DNA from: JAVJSD01 sp040219575
GTDB taxonomy: Bacteria > Planctomycetota > Planctomycetia > Pirellulales > Pirellulaceae
Length of the DNA stretch: 64,000 bases
Direction of reading: 5' to 3'
Assembly: GCA_040219575.1 (NCBI GenBank)
Contig: JAVJSD010000013.1
Coordinates: 186,001 to 250,000, forward strand
The notes beneath the pieces are model-generated. The model ran no database searches and had not been told where the DNA came from. It saw only the letters and a program-made list of their open reading frames with translations. A program made the position numbers and the translations under genes. This document shows, in pieces, positions 27,196-34,632 of this stretch. Positions within the stretch are counted from its first letter, which is position 1. Each line of letters starts with the position of its first letter.

Positions 27196-27279
27196 CCGTC
27201 GGAAGTCTCACGACGTCTCACGACTTCCGCTACGAGGTTGAGGCCGTCGGAAGTCTCACGACTTCCGCTACGAGGTTGC
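27196..27279. repeat. Two tandem copies of the GTCGGAAGTCTCACGACTTCCGC element
   Basis: Copies at about 27196-27240 and 27243-27279 share GCCGTCGGAAGTCTCACGAC and CGACTTCCGCTACGAGGTTG. The first has an extra internal duplication of CGTCTCACGA. Each is a near palindrome. A related piece, GTAGCAGAAGTCGTGAGACT, occurs near 47287. Confidence 0.8.
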
Positions 27280-27292
27280 CGGACAAAGCCTG

Positions 27293-27330
27293 GAAAAAAA
27301 GAGCCGGACGCTCCTTGCGGAGCGTCCGGC
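27293..27330 (-). terminator. Intrinsic terminator of the DUF3300-like gene
   Basis: On the minus strand GCCGGACGCTCC pairs perfectly with GGAGCGTCCGGC around a 4-base loop, followed by CTCTTTTTTTCC. It lies 30 bp after the stop of the minus-strand gene that ends at 27360. Confidence 0.88.
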
Positions 27331-27359
27331 GGATACTGCGTTGCCGACTTGACCGTGAA

Positions 27360-28829
27360 TCACCGGCCGCGCCGACCGCCTCCGCGGAAGCTGCCTCCGC
27401 TGTAGCTGCGCTGCACGGGGCTCGTGCGGACGCCGGCCGACGGGCGAGTCGATAGCGACGAGCCGCTCCGCGAGGCCGCGCTGGGACGGCTGATGCTGCC
27501 GGCCGTGGGCCGTGAAAAGGCGCCCGCGCTGCCCGTGGTGAGGCCTTGTCGCGCCGTGTTGAGCGAGGAACGCGCGTTTCGGCTGAAGTCTTCGTGATCG
27601 CACCGGGCGGCGCCTGTCGAGGTGCGTGCCGCGGGATCGGCGGTCGCCGATGTCTGCCGAGCCGTCGACGACGAGGTCGAACCGATGCTTCCATCGCCCG
27701 CCGTCAGCGTCTTGCTGCCGTTGTCGGTGGTCACGGTCGACGTCGCCTGACCGCCGCCGGCTTGCGTCTCCACGGCCACGTTGCCGTAGGTCGACGAGAC
27801 GGAGGTCGCGCCGTTGTAGCTGCTCGCGCCGGGGCCGGCCGCCGTGCCGCTCGATTGATGATTGATCGTACTGCCGCCGTAGCTGCTTTGGGTCGACGTC
27901 GTCGAGTTGCGGCCGAACGTCGTCGAACCGTCGGCGTTCTGCTGCGCATAGCCCGAGCTGTCGCGTGTTCCCCCGGCGTAGGCGCCGGTGGCGGGATTCA
28001 CGACGCCGCCGGTCGCCGAGCTGTTGTACTCGTAGCCGGCGCCGGTGTTGGTCACCGAACCCGTCGCGCCGCCGGCGCCGTAGACGGTATTGCCGCCCGG
28101 GCCGGTCACGGCCCCCGCACCGGCGGCCGCACCGTAGGTGGTCGCGCCCTGCGTGGCGTATCCGCCGGCGGCGCCGCCCGTGATCGTGGCCGAGTTGCCG
28201 TACGGCCCGGTGACGGTTTGCGATCCCGCGCCGGTGGCCACGACGGCGTTCTGCCAGGCGAGATGCTCGTAGTATTCCTGGCGAATCTCGTTGGCCACGA
28301 TGCCGGTCCAGAAACCAGCGGCGTAGGCCCCGTAGCCCGGCGGCATGCCGGCCGCGCCTCCGCCTCCGCCCGCCGCCGCCGAGCCTTCATCGGCGAACGC
28401 CTGTTGGGCGGCCTGGCTTTCCGCGAACCCGGCCCGCACCCGATCGAGCGCGGCCCACACGTCCTCAATTTGCGTGCGCGCCGCCAGGCCGAGTCGGGCC
28501 GTCACCGCCAACTGCTGATCCATCTGCGTGAGCAACTGTGGATAGCGGGCCAGACTGCGGACGCTCTCGCTGGCGTCGGCGGGCAGTTGTCCCTGGGCGG
28601 CCTGATGGACTTGCTGCGGCGTCTGCGCCGCATGCAGGATTTGTTCAAAGACGTCGTCGGGATAGAACGCGTAGCCGGACACGACCGCGTCCATCGCCTC
28701 GGGCGAGAGGAGCGAAGCTGGCAAGTCCTCGTTCGCGGCCGTTTGTTGCGCCTGGGTCGATTGCAGGGTGACCATTCCCAACAGGGCCGCCAGCGCGCAG
28801 GCGCAAGCATTCGAATACCAACATTTCAT
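27360..28829 (-). CDS. DUF3300-like exported Gly/Ser-rich protein
   Basis: A 489-residue exported protein. The start MKCWYSNACACALAALLGMV gives a signal peptide cleaved near TQAQQ; the longer frame is Arg/Ser-rich and lacks one. Residues about 35-150 resemble DUF3300 (DLPASLLSPEAMDAVVSGYAFYPDDVFEQIL, SVRSLARYPQLLTQMDQQL). The remainder is low-complexity Gly/Ala/Ser/Thr with many TG(A/P)(G/Y) repeats and ends with SGGSFRGGGRRGR, a pattern typical of surface or RNA-binding tails. It is probably cell-envelope associated. Its own terminator follows. Function unknown. Confidence 0.75.
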   Translation of the reverse strand: MKCWYSNACACALAALLGMVTLQSTQAQQTAANEDLPASLLSPEAMDAVVSGYAFYPDDVFEQILHAAQTPQQVHQAAQGQLPADASESVRSLARYPQLLTQMDQQLAVTARLGLAARTQIEDVWAALDRVRAGFAESQAAQQAFADEGSAAAGGGGGAAGMPPGYGAYAAGFWTGIVANEIRQEYYEHLAWQNAVVATGAGSQTVTGPYGNSATITGGAAGGYATQGATTYGAAAGAGAVTGPGGNTVYGAGGATGSVTNTGAGYEYNSSATGGVVNPATGAYAGGTRDSSGYAQQNADGSTTFGRNSTTSTQSSYGGSTINHQSSGTAAGPGASSYNGATSVSSTYGNVAVETQAGGGQATSTVTTDNGSKTLTAGDGSIGSTSSSTARQTSATADPAARTSTGAARCDHEDFSRNARSSLNTARQGLTTGSAGAFSRPTAGSISRPSAASRSGSSLSTRPSAGVRTSPVQRSYSGGSFRGGGRRGR

Positions 28830-29076
28830 GAGCAGATTTCCAATTGATGAGAAGACGAGTGCGATTGCGGACGGCGAACGCCGTCGAGATTTCGACAAAC
28901 TTAAGGGAAGCGTAGCTTACCGACGTGGGCCAGCCGATTCTTGAGCCAAAGTTTCCACGGCTCTTTGCTCGTTACCCACAACACAACCCTCCGAGCTTGA
29001 ACATTCCGAACGCAACGTCTCCTCACGAAACGTGGAACCGGCGCTTTCCCGGTATTCGGCTGACGTCCACGCGGCG

Positions 29077-29340
29077 TTATCGACTTCCCATTCCAGGAAA
29101 AATCGGCGGTCGAGCCTTGGCGGAAGCGACCGGTACGGCCGGCGGCGTCATTTCCTGGCCTGCGTAAGGAGATGTGTCGTCCGTGCCCGACGAAAGCGGG
29201 GCGGAGCAGGCGCCGTTGCGGCAGCCTCCAGCCGAGCAACTCCCGCCGACACAATCCCGATGGTGGGCGCATCCCAACAGCGTCAGGCTGGCGAATAATG
29301 CTGCCAAAGCGACTACCGCCGTCATCAATCTGGTTGCCAT
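29077..29340 (-). CDS. Small Cys-rich lipoprotein
   Basis: An 87-residue protein with an N-terminal signal MATRLMTAVVALAALFASLT ending in the lipobox LLGC. Just after the lipid Cys come five further Cys in 17 residues (HHRDCVGGSCSAGGCRNGAC), which suggests disulfides or metal binding. The rest is Pro/Ala-rich. The start is supported by a strong GAAAGGAG site; an upstream extension has none. Alone, with about 250 bp to the next gene downstream. Function unknown. Confidence 0.75.
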   Translation of the reverse strand: MATRLMTAVVALAALFASLTLLGCAHHRDCVGGSCSAGGCRNGACSAPLSSGTDDTSPYAGQEMTPPAVPVASAKARPPIFPGMGSR

Positions 29341-30153
29341 CGCGTTGCTCCTTTCGAGGCGAAAAATGACACGAATCCCTTCACAAGCATCATCGACAGA
29401 TTCGGGCCACCTGCTGCGTGAGGCAGCCAACACAAAAGAGACGATCGTCCGAGATCGTCCTTCCCCAGGTTGCTCGGCCGACCTATTTGGACGCCAACGG
29501 AGGTGGAAGTCGCCATTGCCTTTCCATTCGCCGCTTTCCGCGGGCAGTGGGCCAGTTTCAGTGACTCGTTCGGTCCTGCCCTGGAGATAGCGTTGTTTGG
29601 CGAATCAGGCGACCGCCGCGTGAATCGGGCCGCAGCGAAGGCGGTTTATCGCCTTTTCCGCCGCAGGCGGTGTTAGCCCCGGCGTTTACGCCGGGGTGAA
29701 GCGATGCGAGACCATTGGGCCAGAGGGCCGTTTACGGTCCTTCTGACCTCTCTGGCTTTAGCCCTCGGTGACAGGCGACACCTTGCCTCGCTCGAAGGGC
29801 TGAAGCCCGAATGACCGTAAGGGCCGTGAACGGCCCTGAGGCGGAAAAACGCCGGCGACTCGCAAGCCCGGCGTGAACGCCGGGCCTAACACCGCCTGCG
29901 GCGGAAAAGGGCCGTGAACGGCCCTCAGTCACAAAGCGCCTTTCCTCAAGAAGCATCCCACTGCTCAACGCGTGCCATTGTGACCTCGTGCCGTTGCGAC
30001 CTCACGTGTCGTTCAAACTAGCCCACGGCCTTTCCGCGGCGCGATTTGACGGCGTCCGCGTCAGCAAAGATACTGCACGCTCGTGCCCTTACGCGGTTCT
30101 CGCCCCTTCTGGAATCTAACCGTCAGCGTGATTCGGTCCGCTGCCGCAGCACC
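29341..30153. other. Gene-free region filled with palindromic repeats
   Basis: The 813 bp between the small lipoprotein and the sulfatase gene hold no convincing coding frame. The middle (29652-29911) is a large inverted repeat with internal hairpins; the right part probably holds the sulfatase promoter, which I could not define. Confidence 0.55.
29652..29911. repeat. Large inverted repeat with nested GGGCCGTGAACGGCCCT palindromes
   Basis: The arm at about 29652-29697 (CCGCCGCAGGCGGTGTTAGC, then CCCGGCGTTTACGCCGGG) is the reverse complement of 29867-29907 with a few mismatches. The 170 bp between contain further palindromes such as GGGCCGTGAACGGCCCT at 29821-29837, repeated at 29909-29925. 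They can form extended stem-loops. Confidence 0.8.
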
Positions 30154-31554
30154 ATGAAACGAACCTTCCTCTCCGGCCGCGTTCATGTTCACCTTGCCGC
30201 CTTGCTGCTCGCCGGAGCGTTGCTGCCGGCAATCGCAAGGCCCGCCTCGGCCGACGACGCCGACAAACCCACACGCCGCCCCAACGTCGTGCTGATCTAC
30301 ACCGACGACCAGGGTTCGGTCGATGTGAACTGCTATGGCGCCCGCGACCTGATCACGCCGCACATGGACGCCCTGGCCGCCGGCGGCGTGCGGTTCACGC
30401 AGTTCTACTCCGCGGCGCCGGTCTGCTCGCCGTCGCGGGCGGCCCTGCTCACCGGGCGCTATCCGCAACGGGCCGGCCTGGCCAGCAACGCCGGTTCGCA
30501 ACCGGGCGGTCACGGCCTGCCGCCCGAGCAGGTGACCATCGCCGAGATGCTCAAGGCGGCCGGTTACGCCACCGGCCACGTCGGCAAGTGGCACCTTGGC
30601 TACACCGAGGAGATGATGCCCAACGCCCAGGGCTTCGACTATTCCTTCGGCCACATGGGCGGCTGCATCGACAACTACTCCCACTTCTTCTACTGGAGCG
30701 GCCCCAATCGCCACGACCTGTGGCGAAACGGCAAGGAGATCTTTCGCGACGGCCAGTTCTTCCCGGATCTGATGGTCGACGAGGCTTGCACATTCATCGA
30801 GCAGAATCGCGACAAGCCGTTTTTCCTCTACTGGCCGATCAACACGCCGCACTACCCGCTGCAAGGGACCGACCAGTGGCGCGAGAAGTACAAGCATCTC
30901 GACGCCCCGCGGCGAATGTACGCGGCGTTTGTCTCGACCACCGACGAGCGTATCGGCCGCCTGCTGGCCAAGCTCGACGAGCTTGATCTGACCGACGACA
31001 CGATCGTCATCTTCCAGTCGGACCACGGACACTCGACCGAAGAACGCACGTTCGGCGGCGGCGGCAGCGCGGGCCCCTACCGCGGCGCGAAGTTCAGCCT
31101 GTTCGAAGGCGGCATCCGCGTGCCCGCCATGATCCGCTGGCCCGGGCGACTGCCTGCCGGAGAGGTGCGTGACCAACTGGTGGTCTCGGTCGACTGGCTG
31201 CCGACCATCGCCGAGTTGACCGGCGCCAAGCTGCCCGAGCGCCGCATCGACGGCAAGAGCCTCGCCGAGGTCGCCCGCAGCGCGAAAGCCGAAAGCCCGC
31301 ACGACGTGTTTCACTGGCAGTCGGGCGGCGGCCGCAACAATCCGCAATGGGCGGTGCGTGAAGGCGACTGGAAACTGATCGGCAACCCACGCGACACCAG
31401 CGACAAGGCGCCCATTACCGACCGCGACGCGTTGTTTCTGGTGAATCTGGACGACGACATCGGCGAGATGCACAACGTGGCGGCCGAGAATCCCAAGATC
31501 GTCGACCGCCTGACCGAACTACACAAAGCCTGGCTGCGCGACCTTGAGCCGTAG
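30154..31554 (+). CDS. Arylsulfatase (Cys-type sulfatase)
   Basis: A 466-residue exported sulfatase, part of the large sulfatase repertoire planctomycetes use on sulfated polysaccharides. The ATG at 30154 gives a signal peptide (HLAALLLAGALLPAIARPA). The metal-binding opening NVVLIYTDDQGSVDVNCYG is followed by the active-site motif CSPSRAALLTGRYP, whose C91 would be converted to formylglycine (C-x-P-S-R). Further conserved parts: YATGHVGKWHLG, FQSDHGHSTEE and RGAKFSLFEGGIRVPAMIRW. Length fits family S1. The natural sulfated substrate cannot be read. No maturase gene is in the window. Confidence 0.95.
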   Translation: MKRTFLSGRVHVHLAALLLAGALLPAIARPASADDADKPTRRPNVVLIYTDDQGSVDVNCYGARDLITPHMDALAAGGVRFTQFYSAAPVCSPSRAALLTGRYPQRAGLASNAGSQPGGHGLPPEQVTIAEMLKAAGYATGHVGKWHLGYTEEMMPNAQGFDYSFGHMGGCIDNYSHFFYWSGPNRHDLWRNGKEIFRDGQFFPDLMVDEACTFIEQNRDKPFFLYWPINTPHYPLQGTDQWREKYKHLDAPRRMYAAFVSTTDERIGRLLAKLDELDLTDDTIVIFQSDHGHSTEERTFGGGGSAGPYRGAKFSLFEGGIRVPAMIRWPGRLPAGEVRDQLVVSVDWLPTIAELTGAKLPERRIDGKSLAEVARSAKAESPHDVFHWQSGGGRNNPQWAVREGDWKLIGNPRDTSDKAPITDRDALFLVNLDDDIGEMHNVAAENPKIVDRLTELHKAWLRDLEP

Positions 31555-31570
31555 CCGGCAACCGTTTCGG

Positions 31571-31604
31571 CGGCGCGATTCTCGGCGCGGCGCGATTCTC
31601 GGCG
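31571..31604. repeat. 17-bp tandem duplication
   Basis: CGGCGCGATTCTCGGCG occurs twice head to tail (31571-31587, 31588-31604) in the short gap between the sulfatase and permease genes. No function is apparent. Confidence 0.8.
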
Positions 31605-31647
31605 CGCCGCGTGATCATCTCCGCCAGGCTGTCAGCAAACCGGTTGC

Positions 31648-32814
31648 ATGATGGACACAGAATTTCGCGCCCGCACGATCTGCCTGCTGGTGCTGACGGT
31701 GATCGCCGTTGGGGCGGCGTTGTACGTGCTGCGGCCGGTGCTGGTGCCTTTCATTTTGGCGCTGTTCCTGGTGACCGGCATCGCGCCGGTGCTCAGTTAT
31801 ATTGAGGTCCGCTTCAAGGCCCCGCGGATCGTGGCGGTGGGCATCACCTTCGTGTTGGGCGTGGGGGTGCTGTTTCTGCTGTGGTCGTTGATCTGGTTCT
31901 CCGTCGCCTCGTTGTTGGAGAACTCCGACACGTACAAGAATCGTCTCGCCGAACTGGTCGACCGCGTCGAGTCGTGGATCCCCGGCGACGTGCTGCCGGA
32001 GGGAAAGAAGATCGACGACGCAGCATCTCCCGAAAGCGCCGCCGACGTCGGGGTCTCCAGCGACCAGCCGAGCCAGCACGGCGCCCCGGGCGATGGCAAG
32101 AAGACGTCCGATTCCAACGCGCTCTCGAAGTTCGTCAACGACCATACCGGCTCCTGGGTCTCGCAGCTCTCGGCCGCGCTGATGGATTTGCTCTCAAGCG
32201 CCGTGATTGTGCTGATCTTCATGTTCTTTTTGATCCTGGGCGACGCCACGAAGGTGACGGAAGTGACCGGCGTCTGGAAAGAGATCGAGTCCAGTATTCG
32301 CAACTACATCGTCACCAAGAGCTTGATTTCGCTGTTCACCGGCGTGGCCTTTGGAGCGGCGTTGGCTTTCTTTGGCGTTCCCTTGGCGTTGGTCTTCGGC
32401 CTGCTGGCCTTCCTGCTGAACTTCATTCCCAACATCGGCCCCATCATCGCCAGCCTGCTGCCGTTGCCGCTGATCCTGCTCGATCCCGAGATGTCGGTCT
32501 GGACGATGGCGCTGGCGATCACCATCACCAGCGGCATTCAAATCGTCAGCGGCAACGTGATCGAGCCCAAGATCATGGGCGAGTCGTTCGAATTGCACCC
32601 GGTGGCCGTGCTGCTGTCGCTGATGCTGTGGGGCATGATCTGGGGCATCGTGGGGATGTTCCTGGCCGTGCCGATCACCGCCGCCATCAAGATCCTGCTC
32701 GAGCGATTCGAGCAGACCAAGCCGGTGGCCGACCTGATGGCCGGCAAACTCGACGCGCTGAACCGCCTTGGCGAACAGGTCGACGTCGGCGGTGAGCAAA
32801 GGGAAGAAGGATGA
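31648..32814 (+). CDS. AI-2E transporter (PerM/TqsA) family membrane protein
   Basis: A 388-residue inner-membrane protein with seven or eight membrane segments: two at the N-terminus (ICLLVLTVIAVGAALYVLRP and VPFILALFLVTG), two more by residue 95, and four to five in the second half. It has the family text ALFLVTGIAPVLSYIE, KSLISLFTGVAFGAALAFFG, FLLNFIPNIGPIIASLLPLP (the PxxGP motif of the family), GNVIEPKIMGESFELHPVAV and GMFLAVPITAAIKILLE. Residues about 110-160 form an acidic, Ser-rich soluble insert. Members export autoinducer-2 or act as Na+/H+ antiporters; the substrate here is unknown. It lies 94 bp after the sulfatase stop and may share its transcript. Confidence 0.9.
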   Translation: MMDTEFRARTICLLVLTVIAVGAALYVLRPVLVPFILALFLVTGIAPVLSYIEVRFKAPRIVAVGITFVLGVGVLFLLWSLIWFSVASLLENSDTYKNRLAELVDRVESWIPGDVLPEGKKIDDAASPESAADVGVSSDQPSQHGAPGDGKKTSDSNALSKFVNDHTGSWVSQLSAALMDLLSSAVIVLIFMFFLILGDATKVTEVTGVWKEIESSIRNYIVTKSLISLFTGVAFGAALAFFGVPLALVFGLLAFLLNFIPNIGPIIASLLPLPLILLDPEMSVWTMALAITITSGIQIVSGNVIEPKIMGESFELHPVAVLLSLMLWGMIWGIVGMFLAVPITAAIKILLERFEQTKPVADLMAGKLDALNRLGEQVDVGGEQREEG

Positions 32815-32843
32815 GCCAGGAAGGATGAAGACACGCAGGCGAT

Positions 32844-33233
32844 TCAGCGTTCCTTGGTTTTCTTTCTTCGGCTGCCCGCCTTCGGCTTTCCGCCTTTCCC
32901 GTTCTCTTTCGCCGGCAGCGTTTGCACGAACGCTGTCGCCCGATCGACCCACGCCTTGAGTTGCGGCACGCCGCGCGCGCCGTCGGGCTCGACCATCACC
33001 CAACCCGTCATCGGCCGGCCGGTGATGTCGAACTGGCGGACATGCTCCTCGTCGAGCGCCGACTGGTACGCCTCGACGCCGAGTCGAAGGATCAGGAACT
33101 CCTTCCACACGCCGACGCACATGTTGCCCTCGAGCAAAAAGCCCACGCCGCCGAACATTTTTTTCTCGGTAAAGCCCTGGCGCCGCGCCAAAAGCGACCG
33201 CACGCGTTTCGCCAACAGTTCGTCATACGGCAT
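32844..33233 (-). CDS. TfoX N-terminal domain protein
   Basis: A 129-residue soluble protein. The start MPYDELLAKRVRSLLARRQG and the following FTEKKMFGGVGFLLEGNMCVG are typical of the TfoX/Sxy N-terminal domain (KMFGG(V/L)(C/G)FM). It continues with ILRLGVEAYQSALDE, FDITGRPMTGWVMVEPDG and a basic tail KGGKPKAGSRRKKTKER. TfoX is a competence regulator in gamma-proteobacteria, but this short one-domain form is widespread and its role is unknown. It is convergent with the permease gene; only about 30 bp separate the two stops. Confidence 0.85.
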   Translation of the reverse strand: MPYDELLAKRVRSLLARRQGFTEKKMFGGVGFLLEGNMCVGVWKEFLILRLGVEAYQSALDEEHVRQFDITGRPMTGWVMVEPDGARGVPQLKAWVDRATAFVQTLPAKENGKGGKPKAGSRRKKTKER

Positions 33234-33320
33234 GAGGAAGTCTCCAGCAACAAGGCGATCGGTCGAAAAAAAATGGCGAAGCGGGCGAGCGTGAATTCTA
33301 ATCGAACGCAGCGAACCATA

Positions 33321-33359
33321 TCTCGACATCTGCGGACATCTGCGATATCTGCGGACGAC
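33321..33359. repeat. 'CATCTGCGGACATCTGCG' text-like repeat
   Basis: Three successive variants of (A/G)(A/C)ATCTGCGGA lie between the divergent starts at 33233 and 33392. The same family recurs in both orientations at 41780-41811 and 41952-41988. Confidence 0.75.
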
Positions 33360-33391
33360 ATCCCTCGTCCGACGACTCCGGGAGCAACACC

Positions 33392-34552
33392 GTGCAACAC
33401 CGCAATCCAACCTGGCCCGTTTCCATGCTGTTGCTGGCCTGCCTTCATGCGCCGATCGTCGCCGAGGAACAGCAAACCGATGGCGGAGGAGCATTTCGCA
33501 TCGCGGCGATCCTGCAGCACGAACAGGCGTTCGACGAGGCGCACGACGTGGAATTGCTCGGCGACCTGGCGTTCGTCCCCGGCAAGGGCGGATCGCTGGC
33601 GATCGTCGATGTGGCCGATCCCGAGCGGCCCCGCCTGCTGTGGCATCGTCACGACCCGGCGGCGCTGCCCGATGCGGAGACGGTGCTCCCCGCCGAAGGT
33701 CGACTGTACCTGGGGACGGAGGACTTTCACTCGCTCGACATCACCGATCCCCGCGCGCCGAAGTTCGAGGCGGTGGTTTCAGATCGAGAAAAGGTTCGCC
33801 GCATCAACGGCATGGCCCGCCGCGGGGATCTCCTCTTCGCCGCCAACAAACTCGGCTGGATCGACGTTTTCGACGTTTCGAACCCACGGAAACCTCGCCT
33901 CGCCGAGGCCGTCGACGCGCGCGGGCGGTTCAAGCTCCATTCGCCGCACGACCTCGACCTCTTCGACGCCTACGTCGTCGTTTGCGATCCGGCCGGGTTC
34001 GGCCGCGAAGGGAAGCCGGGCCGACTGGCGGTGATTCGCGCCTTCGACCGCCGCGGCGAGTTGGCGCCCGCGGCGAAGTGGGAACTCACGGGCAGCGTAG
34101 CAAGTCGTGAGTTGAGCGGCGCCAATCGCGTGCAGGTGCGGGGGCGTCACGCATTTGTCGGCGGCAGCGTCAGCCCGAGGTCGCCCGGCGGTCTCAAGCC
34201 CCACGGAGTCGTCGTCGACCTCACCAATCCCGCCGAACCGCGCCAGGCGGCGGTCGTGCCGTTTCCCGACGTCCGCGGCCCCAATGGACTCGCGGTCGCC
34301 GGCGACGTGTGGTTTCTGGCGGGCGGGCAGACGATCGTCGCCTGCGACATTTCGACGCCGGAAACGCCGAAGGTCCTGGCCGCATTCACCTCCCCGGAGG
34401 CCTTTCCAACCGCGGACGACAACGCCCACGACCTCGTCTACCGCGACGGCTATCTGTTCGTCTCCGGCCAGGGTGACAATCGATTTCTCGTGCTGCGCGT
34501 GACGGACGAGGCGATTCGCCGGCTGGCTGAAGCCGAACCGGGCGGCAAGTGA
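33392..34552 (+). CDS. Exported LVIVD-repeat beta-propeller protein
   Basis: A 386-residue exported protein with a signal peptide (PVSMLLLACLHAPIVA). The GTG at 33392 gives a complete signal; an ATG 11 codons later would leave it very short. The mature part has LVIVD-type repeats (GGSLAIVDVADPERPRLLW, DFHSLDITDPRAPKFE, GWIDVFDVSNPRKPRL, GVVVDLTNPAEPRQAA, QTIVACDISTPETPKVLA), each a blade of a beta-propeller. These proteins are periplasmic or surface-bound with no assigned chemistry. The next gene starts 80 bp after the stop and codes for a large exported glycoside-hydrolase-like protein, so the two may work together on a surface glycan (inference). Confidence 0.88.
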   Translation: MQHRNPTWPVSMLLLACLHAPIVAEEQQTDGGGAFRIAAILQHEQAFDEAHDVELLGDLAFVPGKGGSLAIVDVADPERPRLLWHRHDPAALPDAETVLPAEGRLYLGTEDFHSLDITDPRAPKFEAVVSDREKVRRINGMARRGDLLFAANKLGWIDVFDVSNPRKPRLAEAVDARGRFKLHSPHDLDLFDAYVVVCDPAGFGREGKPGRLAVIRAFDRRGELAPAAKWELTGSVASRELSGANRVQVRGRHAFVGGSVSPRSPGGLKPHGVVVDLTNPAEPRQAAVVPFPDVRGPNGLAVAGDVWFLAGGQTIVACDISTPETPKVLAAFTSPEAFPTADDNAHDLVYRDGYLFVSGQGDNRFLVLRVTDEAIRRLAEAEPGGK

Positions 34553-34632
34553 CTTTCCGGCGCGTCGATGCTACGCTGAGAGTCGCTTCGCCGGGGCGCC
34601 CGCTTCATGCCATCCACCAACAGGAAAAAATC

